In this document: piece by piece, positions 34,349 through 44,128 of the stretch
How the letters are laid out: each line of letters begins with the position of its first letter
Position numbering within the stretch: position 1 is the stretch's first letter
Assembly (NCBI GenBank): GCA_011503125.2
Contig: WWBZ02000033.1
Span: forward strand, 186,001-250,000
Direction: 5' to 3'
Length of the DNA stretch: 64,000 nt
From: Botryosphaeria dothidea
Lineage: Eukaryota > Ascomycota > Dothideomycetes > Botryosphaeriales > Botryosphaeriaceae
Made by a program: the position numbers and the translations under genes
Notes under the pieces: model-generated
Databases searched by the model: none
The model's input: the letters and a program-made list of their open reading frames with translations, nothing else
Told to the model about the DNA's origin: nothing

Positions 34349-35836
34349 CTACGCAGGATTGTACCCTTTACTCCAATCCACGCAGTTCACATCCAGGGTT
34401 TCCTCGTTCATGTTGCGGCACGTCACCAGGTTGGACCCGTTGATGGTGCGAATGTCAATGTCCTCGGCCACGATGTTCGAGCACGTATCCGGGCTGGAGC
34501 AGACCAGATGGGCGACGATCGGGGAAAAGACCCTGTTGGTGCGGCCGCGGATGTTGCGGAACGTGACGTCGGTGATGTTGAGTTTCGACTGCGCAAAACA
34601 TCAGCACCGCGAACAGCTGCAAAGGGAACGCCAGTGGCCTTACCGGGTGCTTGAAGCACTCCTCCTCGTCGTCCTGGCCGTAGCACTGGGTGATGGTCAG
34701 GCCGTAGTCGACGTTGTCCAGCCACATGGTGTCGTACGTCACGTTGCGCACCAGGCCGGTGCCGCCGCCGCCCACCAGGTTCGCGCTCTTCTCGCTGAAG
34801 GCGTTGGGCCACACCTTGATGCGCGCGCCCTCGGACGAGTTGTACATGGCCGCGTTGTAGACGTAGATGTTCTCGACATAGTCCACCCGGTCCGGGTACT
34901 GGCCGAGGCTGCCGACGGACATGCCGTGGGTGCCGTTGCAGATCATGTTTTGCACGAGGACGTTGGTGCTGTTGGGCTTGAAGCTGACGCAGTCTGGTGA
35001 GTGTGTCAGTGGAGCGTTCATGAGATAATGACGGGCGGAGGATTTCAGGACCATCTCCGTTTGTGACAGAAGAGTTCTGGACGGTGATCCAGTCGGACCG
35101 GTAGATGTCCCAGCCTGGGGTTTCGTCAGCAAGTTGTCCGAGTTTAGCAATACGGGAACAAACCGTCCGTGTTCTTCTCGAAATTCTCATTGTTGCTGAC
35201 GCTGTGGATGGAGATGTTTGTGAAGGCGACATTGGTTGAATTGGCCACGAAATTGTGCCAGAACGGCGAGTTGCGCAGATTGAGGTCTGAGATGGTCCCG
35301 TCATCCAGGCCTACGGTGGCGAAGAGGACAGGACGAGGGTCGTGTTTGTTCTTCGCGTAATTGTCGTACCAAGCCTGTCCCTGGCCGTCGATTGTGCCTC
35401 CGCCGTACACGTTCACATCTGAGCCGCCCAGTTTGAAGAAACTGGTAGCATTTTGGAATCCGAGATCAAACGTGGAGTTCAGCCAATGCTCGATGTCGTC
35501 CGTGAATTGAATGGTCCCTTGGATGTCGATGTCTATACTTAGAAGATGGGTCAAATCCAAAGGCTCGTTGATCACATATGTTTGGCTGCCCGGGAAAATG
35601 ACGTGTCCACCATCGTTGCAATCCTCAAGCGCCACAGTGATGTATTTCGAGTCGTCAGTCGTCCGATCATCGTGGCTCTCAACAACGCATGTCCGATTTC
35701 TGGATGGTGAGCCCTGTGCCGTAGATGGACGAGCAGACCTGATGCTCTGCAAGAAGGACTCAGACACCGTTGCTGACAATGCTCCAGGAAGGCACACGGC
35801 AACGGTGAAGATGGTAGAAACCCTGGAGAAGCCCAT
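34349..35836 (-). CDS. Exopolygalacturonase-type GH28 pectinase, secreted
   Basis: Hydrolyses alpha-1,4-galacturonan in plant pectin, outside the cell. Four exons: 35836-35164, 35114-35052, 34993-34644, 34588-34349 (441 codons). Signal peptide [22 protein letters not shown]. All four GH28 signatures are present: NTDG (split by intron 1), GDDC (re-formed across intron 2 as NGDDCVSFK), the G-H-G region [10 protein letters not shown], and RIK in GARIKVWP. The right-handed beta-helix is rich in N-glycosylation sites (NST, NAT, NSS). [11 protein letters not shown] and FWHNF resemble fungal exo-acting members. Intron 1 uses a GTTTGT donor. TATAAA sits 62-67 bases upstream. Intact. Confidence 0.93.
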
Positions 35837-37022
35837 TTTGGCGGTCGTTGTGTCCGTTCAGAATCCTCGATTCCCGCGCGGTGGCATGCTCGTCGGCTTT
35901 ATACGTCCTCCAGCTGTCCGAGCTCTTTCAGCGTCCTCATTCTTTCTTTCCCCGGGTCCAATTCCTCCCCGCATGCTGCATTGGCCCCGAAAGCGCATCT
36001 TGGCCAACACGATGAGGAAGGCAAATGCTGGACGGAAAATTTGTTTGCTGGCCAAGCCGCCCCACTTCCCCAGTTTCCCCGCTCTTCTCCAGACGGCGTT
36101 CGTCAGGCAGTATTGCGGCGTGGGGAAGGAGAAGCGAAGCAATCACCAACGGATAAATTGGTGACCTTGGCGATGTGCTATGAGAGACGAGAAAGATGAT
36201 GGAGTGGCTTTGAACTAGCTCTCGGCCTCGGAAAAGAGGCACTGGCACGGAAACCCGACGCCGGAAAAGTCTGATAAGCCCCCGTAACCGTGTTCGCTTG
36301 CATACATAGCCGAGGTTCCGCTCTCATTGCGAGTCAGCCGAAATCTTGCCATTTTCCGGTGCTCTGGTGCGAGTTGTTCCAAGAAACTCTGTTTGCCGGC
36401 TGAACCAGGACGACGGTTCTCGCGGTCTTTTTGTCGTTGTCAAAGTCCATGAGCGGTATCCAGAACGCAAGCCAAAGCCACTATACCTTTGATCCGTTAC
36501 TGTTCACGATCTCAGATCTGAAGATGCAGCTGATCTACAGGTTTCGCATATGTTTAATGCAGCCTGCCGGCACTACCACGATCTGTTTCCAACGATCTCT
36601 CCCAAGCCGCTCCAGATCGGGTCTGGAGTTGCCCGTCGCATAGACCATTCCATGCCTTTGCACACTTACTACAAGGTCACGGCGGCCACAACAGTATCGT
36701 CTTCGGAGGTTTTGGCATGGAACTCCGGTTAGGTCCGGGAAAAGCTCATAGATGGTTGTCCAGCTGATTTTCCTTTCCCCGCAGGCGAATGCACAACCCA
36801 ACAAACCATGCCACGTTCTTCAACGCCACCAATGTATGGTCGCGGTGTGCCATCGCTTTGTTTAAGTAGGTTCATTTAAAATTCATGAGCAGAAGCGCAC
36901 GCGAACCACGTGCGACTGTTGCGTCAGTGGCTGCTTATACAGCAATATTGACTGCAACCTTGTCTCACTTCGGACCCAACGCACCCCGGACATCCAGACC
37001 GCCTTCTCATGCAAGTGCGCCA
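35837..37022. other. Intergenic
   Basis: About 1.2 kb, nothing recognised besides the GH28 promoter. Confidence 0.6.
35898..35903 (-). promoter_or_regulatory. TATA box of GH28 gene
   Basis: TATAAA on the minus strand, 62-67 bases upstream of the start codon. Confidence 0.45.
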
Positions 37023-37675
37023 TCACATGGGTATGTCTCTCATCTCCTCCAGCGCCCAGTACTTGCGCATGTTCTCAGCCCCGAGCTGCTCCACCTCGTC
37101 GTTCAGATGCTCCCACAGCACCATGCCGAACCCGTCCATGATCTCCTTCATCTCCTGCATGCGAAAGTCCCGTGTGCCGTCTCTGGACTCTTGTATAGAT
37201 ATGCTTGGAGGTCGTGCAGCCCAGCGTGGATTTGCTTGTGTTGAGTGAGCAGCTCCAGCTCCTTCCGGAAAGCCGGCATCTTCCTCGCCAAGAAGGGAAA
37301 GATCATCGATTCCTCGAGGCCGTGGTGGCCCTCCAGGTGCTGGCAGAAGCCAAGGCCGAAGCGCAGAAACCGGTGCAGCGTCATGCCCGCGGGTCGTTTG
37401 TCTGCTGTGTAGGCCTCGTGCATGACCGTCCAGGAACGCCGGAACATGTTATGCTGGCGGAGCCGATTGATCATTCCGCACGCTATGTATTGAGACCGTG
37501 TATTACTTACAAACATGTTCATGCGGACAGCGCAGCGATCGTATTGTCTGTATTCACTGGCGGTAAGTTCCGGCAACTGAGTTTTGTCGGCGCAATTTGG
37601 CTCGGTCTTTGGCGCCAGCGAGGTGCGAGGGTGGTCTCCCATTCTGAGGATTCGGCTGATCTTCTGCCAGTTCAT
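37023..37675 (-). CDS. Hemerythrin-like HHE metal-binding protein, frameshifted near the C-terminus
   Basis: Four-helix HHE-domain protein; family members bind a di-iron or other metal centre. Intron 1 (GTAAGT ... CGCCAG, within 37440-37520) joins RMNMF to HNMFRRSWTVMHEAY. Metal-ligand motifs: HN in helix 1, GHHGLEESMIFP in helix 2, LTQHKQIHAGLHDL in helix 3. The last helix EIMDGFGMVLWEHLNDEVEQ ends with RKYWALEEMRDIPM and TGA at 37023-37025. That last helix is in a different frame from LQAYLYKSPE, with no fitting intron between, so a one-base frameshift lies at about 37170-37195. It could be a real lesion or a sequence error. ATG 37642 is an alternative start. Confidence 0.72.
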
Positions 37676-38335
37676 TGCTCAAATCCGAACATTCCTACTC
37701 CTGTTCCAGTTCAATTGTAGCGCGTTCTTGTGCTCGGTAATCCTCCATGCTGCTGCTCGGCATCGGACTATTCGGTGGCACCGGCCTAAGCTAATCGGAG
37801 GCTCCCCGTGGCCGCCGACCGAAAGCTTAGTTCTGCAAGGGGCATCTACAGTCTCATTTGTAAGCTCGGAGCTTCTTCGCATCCTCGTCCGACTTTGCCA
37901 TGCACTCTTCCGAGCTTCATCCTTCTGCTTAGGTTCGTGGACTGGCGGGCTCGCGCGGCTGTGGCTTCTCAATATTGCCGAAAGCGGAAACTCTCGGCGA
38001 ACCATGACTATTCCTACTTGTAAGTTCACAGTCAGACCATGCGCCTCAAGAGTTTTGCTTGACAAGACTTGCGCTCGGACGTTCCTGACGATGACTAATG
38101 CTCTGGATAGAACTGATTCCGATCTCCGACACCAGGAGTAAGCACACTTGCGTCGCATTTGTCATGCCATCGTACCAGCTTTCGTTGAAGTGCTCTACGG
38201 AAATCCTGAGCAAGTACACGATTGGTATCGCAATAGTCTATATTTTATGTCAACGCTTGCTTTCATTCCGTATATTCGAAACAATAGAAGAACCACATTT
38301 CCCTTTCTGCCTTTCCGTGGCGTACAGAACAAATC
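37676..38335. other. Divergent intergenic region
   Basis: Lies between the divergently transcribed HHE and GST genes, so it holds both promoters. ATG at 38003 followed by GTAAGT at 38018 could be a small upstream exon of the GST, but I could not join it in frame. Confidence 0.45.
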
Positions 38336-39342
38336 ATGGCAAAGGACGACGGAGAGTTCAAGCGCACCACTTCACAGTTCCGTAAGACCATACCGTCTTC
38401 CGAATTCCCCGCCGAGGCCGGGAGATACGCAATATACTTCAATTATGGCTGTCCTTGGGCTCACCGGACACTGATTGTCCGCCACCTCAAATCTCTCCAA
38501 GATATCATTGAACTCGTCGAAGTGGATTCCTTTGACGTCGCCAGAGGCTGGACGTTCTCTGGGGAGTACGGTCCATCGCAAGATCCAATCACCGGAGAAA
38601 AATACCTGCGGGACGTCTACCGACGGTCCGACCATAAGGCTTTGGAAAATGGCGTAGCCTCTGTGCCTGTCTTGTTTGACAAGAAAACCGGTGCGTCAAC
38701 ACCGGATGATTTTGCGTCCCGGCCAAGTGGGCAGTGCTGACTGGATAAGGAACCATTGTCAACAACGAGAGCAGCGAGATCATCCGCATCCTCTACTCCG
38801 GGTTTGACTCACTCCTGCCCGCGCCCTTGCGCGAGAGTAGCAAAGGGCCAGCCGCTCTGCTTCCCCCGCAACTCCAGCCCGACATCGACGAAATGAACGC
38901 TTGGGTGTACGAGAAGGTCAACAACGGCCCCTACCGAGTCGGCTTCGCCCGCACGCAGGAAGCCTACGAAGCGAACATCCCCAAATTCTACGAAGGCCTG
39001 GACGCCATCGAGCGGCACCTTGAAGCGCCCGAGCACCGGCCCTACCTCTTTGGCGCGCACATCACCGAGGCTGACGTCCGTTTGTATCCGACGCTGATAC
39101 GCTGGGATCCCGGGTACTCTCGCTTCTTTGCCCGCGGCCCTTCCGATGTGCGCTTCATACGGGATGCGTATCCGCGGGCGCATGACTGGCTGCGGAACTT
39201 GTACTGGGACGAGAGCGAGCGGACGAACGGAGGGGCTTTCAAGCATACGGTTAAGCTCGAGCGGATGAGGGAGGGCATCGTCAAGCTGCCGAATGTCGAC
39301 ACGGGCAGAGAGGGGCCTTCGCCCGACGTCTTGCCCTTGTGA
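38336..39342 (+). CDS. Glutathionyl-hydroquinone reductase (Xi-class GST, ECM4/GTO-like)
   Basis: Cytosolic thiol transferase that by family reduces glutathionyl-hydroquinones using a catalytic Cys. Exons 38336-38690 and 38750-39342 (intron 59 bases, GTGCGT donor) give 315 codons. N-terminal DDGEFKRTTSQFRK, catalytic motif NYGCPWAHRT, DPITGEKYLRDVY, then SVPVLFDKKTGTIVNNESSEI across the splice. The C-terminal helical domain follows with YLFGAHITEADVRLYPTLIRWD and the WLRNLYW helix. These are characteristic of the Xi class. The start at 38336 places DDGEFKR right at the N-terminus; relatives often have 10-20 more residues, so an upstream exon is possible. Intact. Confidence 0.9.
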
Positions 39343-39551
39343 GCAGAAGGGACCGTGGTTCTGCGTGTGTAATGATTTTTCGGATTTTCTCCACCAGGCT
39401 TCCTGCAGATGGAAGCCATTTGGGCAAGCCTCGTTTTACTTCCAGACGTAAAATCGGCCAACCGTTCCAACAGTCTTGTTGGATTCTAGCCCCCAATTTT
39501 CAGCCCCCGCACGTAACCTCTTCTGAGCGGACTACACTCCATTCGTTCCAC

Positions 39552-41416
39552 ATGCAAGTATATCACACATTACGTAGCAATCACCCGTATACAGAATCAC
39601 TGGCTCAAATTCCTTCCATGATCCCACATGCGCACCGGTTTTCCGACCACAACCGCATCCCCGTCAACGCCCGTCAGCACGTCAAGCTTTCGGCCATGTC
39701 CACCGTAGCCAGAGACCTGGCTCTGGGGATAAACCCCATTCCCGACGACTGCACGTGGCCCATGCGATTGCTCTACGTCGAGCCGAACCCGCTGAACCGC
39801 ATGTGGGTCCACCGGTGGTCCCCCGACAACTGGTACGGCACGTCGCACGACAGGAAGCTGGCCCAGAACCCACGCTACGTCGCGATCTCGTACACGTGGG
39901 GCCGCTGGAGGCTGAAGACGGCCGAGAAGCCGGAGGTCAGGCCGCTGACGATTCTGGATGGCGCGTGGGAAGTCCCGCGGGTGCGGCCCGAATGCTTTGA
40001 GACGACGAGCCTGAAGATGATGATCAACTCTGCCTGCAAGTGCTCCGAAGGTGAGCAAACGGGCAAATCGGCCTTTCTGGCAGGCTTCAAGCTCATCGGA
40101 CCATAGTCAACTACGTCTGGCTCGACATCGCCTGCATCGACCAGCGGGACGAGTCTCAAGAGGGTGCGTTCGAGGTCGGCCGGCAGGTACCAATCTTCTC
40201 CAGAGCGGAGCGGGTGTACTGCTGGCTGCACTCGCTCCCGTCTCTTTGGTTCAAGAGCTGGGAGAGAGAACTCTACCAACGCCTAAGGGACGCCGCCTCG
40301 GACGACGACGACAACCAAAAGCTGGATGCCCTTAGACAACTCCGGGCCGGATTCGAGCGGATCTTTGCCGATCCGTGATTCTCGTCCCTCTGGACGCTCC
40401 AGGAGTCCTACATCAGCAAGGACATCGCGCTGTACACGCACGCCATGTGCGTGTTCTCGGACCACGAGCGGGAGGGGCGCCAGCACTTTTTCATCAGCGA
40501 CCTGCAGGACGCCTTGATGGAACTGGTGCGAATCTGCGAGGCTGACGTCTCCGCCGCGCACCGCGAGCTCTCCAGCAGCTTCCGCATCATGGCCGAGGCG
40601 TCCGGGCTCGCCGCGCGGGCGGCAGAGCACCCGATGGCCATCCTCGCCGCGGCGCACCGCCGGACAACACAGCGCGAGAACGACCGCGTCTACGGCATCA
40701 TGCAGATCTTCGGCCTCCAGCTCGGCAAGAGCAGGCCGGGAACACCGACGGGCCGGGGCGACCCCTTCACGCTGCCCGAGCTGGAGGACGAGCTCGGGGC
40801 GGCGCTGCTGCACCACTATCCGGTGCTGAGCCAGCTGCACGTCCACGCGCGGGATGCGGGCGCCGGCAGGGGATGGAGGCAGGGGCGGTGGTCGCGGCCG
40901 GTGGTGATTCGATCGGAGGGGGTTGAGGGTTCTCGCTACCTGCACGGTGCGTTGTTGTGCGGCATCTGGCCGGAGCGTGTTGGGGATCAGCTTGTTGGAG
41001 CGTTTAGAGGGCGCGCTTGCACGATTGAGAGTTTGAAAACGTGGTGGAGGAACACGGAAGGACGGCAGATGGCAGCGTCAAATACTTTGATCGGCATTTG
41101 CTTGGACCATGTCCCCTCTTTCGACATCGAGTGCAAGCAGCTGCACGGAGGACTCGAGGGAGAAGTCGAGGCCGAGTTGATTTCAGTGGCCGAAAAGTTA
41201 AATCCAAACTCCAAAATCCTACTGCTGGGCACACTTAACGGAAGAGACGGTGAGAACCCAAACAAGAAAATATGTCTGGGGCTGATCCTGGGTTGGATGG
41301 CGGAGCATCCGTATGGAAGCACTCAATTCTACAAACGCATTGGCGTATGCTACTGGCAAGGCAGTGGTACGTCGAACAGCTCAGAGTGGAGTCAACTTGG
41401 GGGTCATTTCGGATGA
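39552..41416 (+). pseudogene. HET-domain (heterokaryon incompatibility) protein gene with one nonsense codon
   Basis: HET proteins act in fungal non-self recognition and cell death. Exon 1 39552-40050, intron 40051-40106 (GTGAGC ... CATAG), exon 2 40107-41416; 603 codons in one frame except TGA at 40376-40378. HET motifs: PRYVAISYTWG, and VNYVWLDIACIDQRDESQEG formed across the splice; then IFSRAERVYCWLH. After the stop comes FSSLWTLQESYI, where relatives carry W-F/T-S-LWTLQE, so TGA is probably a mutated TGG. RENDRVYGIMQIFGL further down is also typical. As read, the protein ends after about 255 residues, within the HET domain region. ATG 39618 or 39696 are alternative starts. Confidence 0.85.
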
Positions 41417-41733
41417 ATCCGGGGCTACCTGACATTCTGATGTCCCATTTTGCCCTGACAGGGATGGGAAATACCTGAGACATTCTAGAAGCAGCGGGGG
41501 GAACCAAGACGCGGAGACCAATCCAGTTTCGGTAATCTTCTGGAAGTGCTGCTATTTTTGCACCCCAAAAGCCACGCCGGGACCTACTCCGAGGCACATT
41601 TTCTTTTTCGATCAAAACTTTAAAATTGGTATTCACACTACTGTCCTTGCCCTCTTTTTATATATATATAATTAATACACACATCGCTCATTTATGTAAA
41701 GATATCCACCCTTCTTGACAGGTATATAACAAC

Positions 41734-41773
<40 letters not shown>

Positions 41774-41813
41774 AAAAAAAAAAAAGACTCATTACACCGT
41801 ACAAAACACCGCT
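41417..41813. other. Intergenic with AG microsatellite
   Basis: Convergent 3' ends of the HET gene and the sugar porter; only simple sequence of note. Confidence 0.6.
41736..41785. repeat. (AG)n then poly-A microsatellite
   Basis: About 18 AG repeats followed by an A run, just downstream of the sugar porter stop. Confidence 0.9.
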
Positions 41814-43466
41814 CTACAACTCGCCCTCCATGACCTTGGCCGGCAGATCCTTGGCCGCCTTGGCATCGGTGGTGGTCTGGTAGTCCTTCCAGCGCCACAT
41901 GGGCACACCGGCATCGTAGATCTCGTCGATCTCGGCGAACGTGCGCCCTTTCGTCTCGGGCATGAGGAAGAACACGAACAGGATGATGCCGACCATGCAG
42001 CCGGCGAAGATGAGGTACGTCTTCGCGCCGAGCCCCGCGCCGTCGGCGGCGGTCAGCTGCGGCACGGCGATGGTGGTGATGACGGCGGTGGTCTGGGCCC
42101 AGGCGATCGTGTACGACATGGTGTAGGAGCGCAGCTTGATGGTGGCGATCTCGGACGGCATGACGTTGGACAGCGAGTAGAAGGACGAGGCCCAGAAGAA
42201 GTTGAAGATGAAGGACAGCGCGGCGATGCCCAGCACCTTGTTGCGGTCGCCCATGTCGAAGGCGAGGCCGCCGGCGCCGACGTCGCAGGCCAGCAGCATG
42301 AACATGCCGAAGAGGGCGAGCGGGCGGCGGCCGAGGCGGTCGATGAGCAGCGGCGCGACGATGGTGCCGGCGAGGGTGCAGCACGAGGCGATGATGGTGA
42401 GGGCGAAGGGCGAGGCGACGCCGATCTCGACGAGGAAGACGGTGGCGTAGGTGGTGGACAGGAAGACGCCGGAGCACTGGTTGAAGGAGAAGAAGGAGCC
42501 GGCGGTGATGGTGCGCTTGATGTTCTGGCGGTCGAAGATGCTCCACACCGACACCTCCTTGGTCTGGTTGCGCTCGTTGTCCTCGCACAGCTTCATCACG
42601 CGCAGCTCGTCGTGCACCTCGGCGTCGCTGAAGCCGCGCAGCTTGCGCAGGCTGGCGTAGGCCTCGTCCATGCGGCCCTTGCCGATCAGCCACTGCGGGC
42701 TCTCGGGCAGGATGGCCGTCAGGGGGATGAGGATGACGGGCAGGCAGCACTGGACGGCGAGCGGCACCATGTAGGACAGCTTGTCGGTGCGGGCGTGCGT
42801 GGCGTAGACGACGAGGGTGGCGATGACGCCGGCGAGCAGGTTCATGACGTTGATGGAGGCGACGACAGTGCCGCGGATGGCGACGGGGACCGTCTCACCG
42901 AGGTAGAGAGGCGCTGTCGAGTTGGCGATGCCCATGACGAAGGCGTTCCAGAAGCGGCCGATGATGAAGGAGGCGAGGTTGGGGGCGAACAGCTGCAGGA
43001 AGCAGCCGCCAATGGAGATGAAGTAGGCACCGACAAGAGGCCATTTCCTGCCGAACTTGTTGTTGAGAGGGTAGGCGGCGAGGGCGCCGAGGATGGAGCC
43101 GACCAGCGGCACGGCGAGGAGCAGGTTCTGGTTGCGGGCGGTGAAGACGAGGGCGCCGGTGGTGGGGTTGACGCCCTGGTACTTGTCGACCTGCAGCAGC
43201 CGAGCCCGCGGTCAGGAAATGCTCAAACAGGAAGGAGGCACGTGAGGACTTACGAATGGCTCGAGAGCGATGATGGGCGAGATGACCTTGTCGTCGAAGC
43301 CGAACAGGAACGAGGCGGCGGCGAAGGTGGTGCAGGTGGCAATCAGAAAGGGGTTCACGGCCCTGCCTTCCTGCTTGACGTCGATTTGCTCGTGGTAGGT
43401 GACATCACCGTCCGAATCGGACTTGGTCTTCTCGGCCATGACGGTCTGCTCGATTTCCTTGGACAT
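41814..43466 (-). CDS. MFS sugar porter, probable disaccharide/hexose importer
   Basis: Plasma-membrane 12-helix sugar:proton symporter of the sugar porter family. Exons 43466-43254 and 43190-41814 (intron 43191-43253, GTAAGT) give 529 residues. Signatures: FLFGFDDKVISPI in helix 1, NNKFGRKWPLVG between helices 2 and 3, GRFWNAFVMGIANSTAPLYLGE, PESPQWLIGKGR, DRLGRRPLALFGM and PETKGRTFAEIDEIYD. Helix 7 reads FNQCSGVFLSTTY. It is co-oriented with, and 663 bases downstream of, a GH32 gene, which in turn is near a sugar-type regulator. That context suggests uptake of sucrose or a related fructoside. Substrate is inferred from context only. A TATATAA lies about 135 bases upstream. Confidence 0.9.
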
Positions 43467-44128
43467 GGCGGGGGGCGGTGCGCAATTACGCGGACGGTCG
43501 GGCTCGGGAGGGGGGCGGGGCTGCAGAGAGAGGGACTCGTCCAGGCGAGAGAGGAGATGACGCAGTGGAGCAAACAGTCTGGGGGAGGCTCCCGTAAGGT
43601 TATATAGGACGAAGCAGCGAGCCAGGTCAAGCGTGTCTCCAGGTTCGCGGGCCATGGTGCGGAGTGCGGCTGGCACCAGCGAGTCGGGCGCCAAGGCCCG
43701 GCCTGGGCTGGGGTTGACTCGTCGAAGGTTGCGGCCCTCTGCAAGCTCCCGGGGGATCTGGGGTCGCGCGACCTGAAAGGAGAAATTTCGGAGAGGGGGG
43801 GCCCAAGGCCATTACGCCGTGGAACGCAGGCACGGCGAAACTGTGCTAACCACTGCTGCCCGCCGCATCAGCCTTAGCCGTTTCGGTGGCGCTCGGCTCT
43901 ACAGCATGATCACCAAACACTTGCCAACGGCGTGGCTTGGATACGAACGAAAGCGCATCGAAGGCCACCAGCACGCGCGAATCGCCGTCAAGTGTTTCTG
44001 CTCAGGAGACAAACAAACATGCATTATGACCGTACTATTTGCGCCGTGTGTCCATGCTGCGGGACTTCAATGCCGTCTATCCGGGCCATTGGCCAAACCC
44101 ATTCCCCGCGGTTTCGAAAAATAAGCAT
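43467..44128. other. Intergenic (sugar porter promoter)
   Basis: GC-rich leader and promoter of the sugar porter, then the 3' flank of GH32. No gene recognised. Confidence 0.6.
43600..43606 (-). promoter_or_regulatory. TATA box of sugar porter gene
   Basis: TATATAA on the minus strand, 134-140 bases upstream of ATG 43466. Confidence 0.45.
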
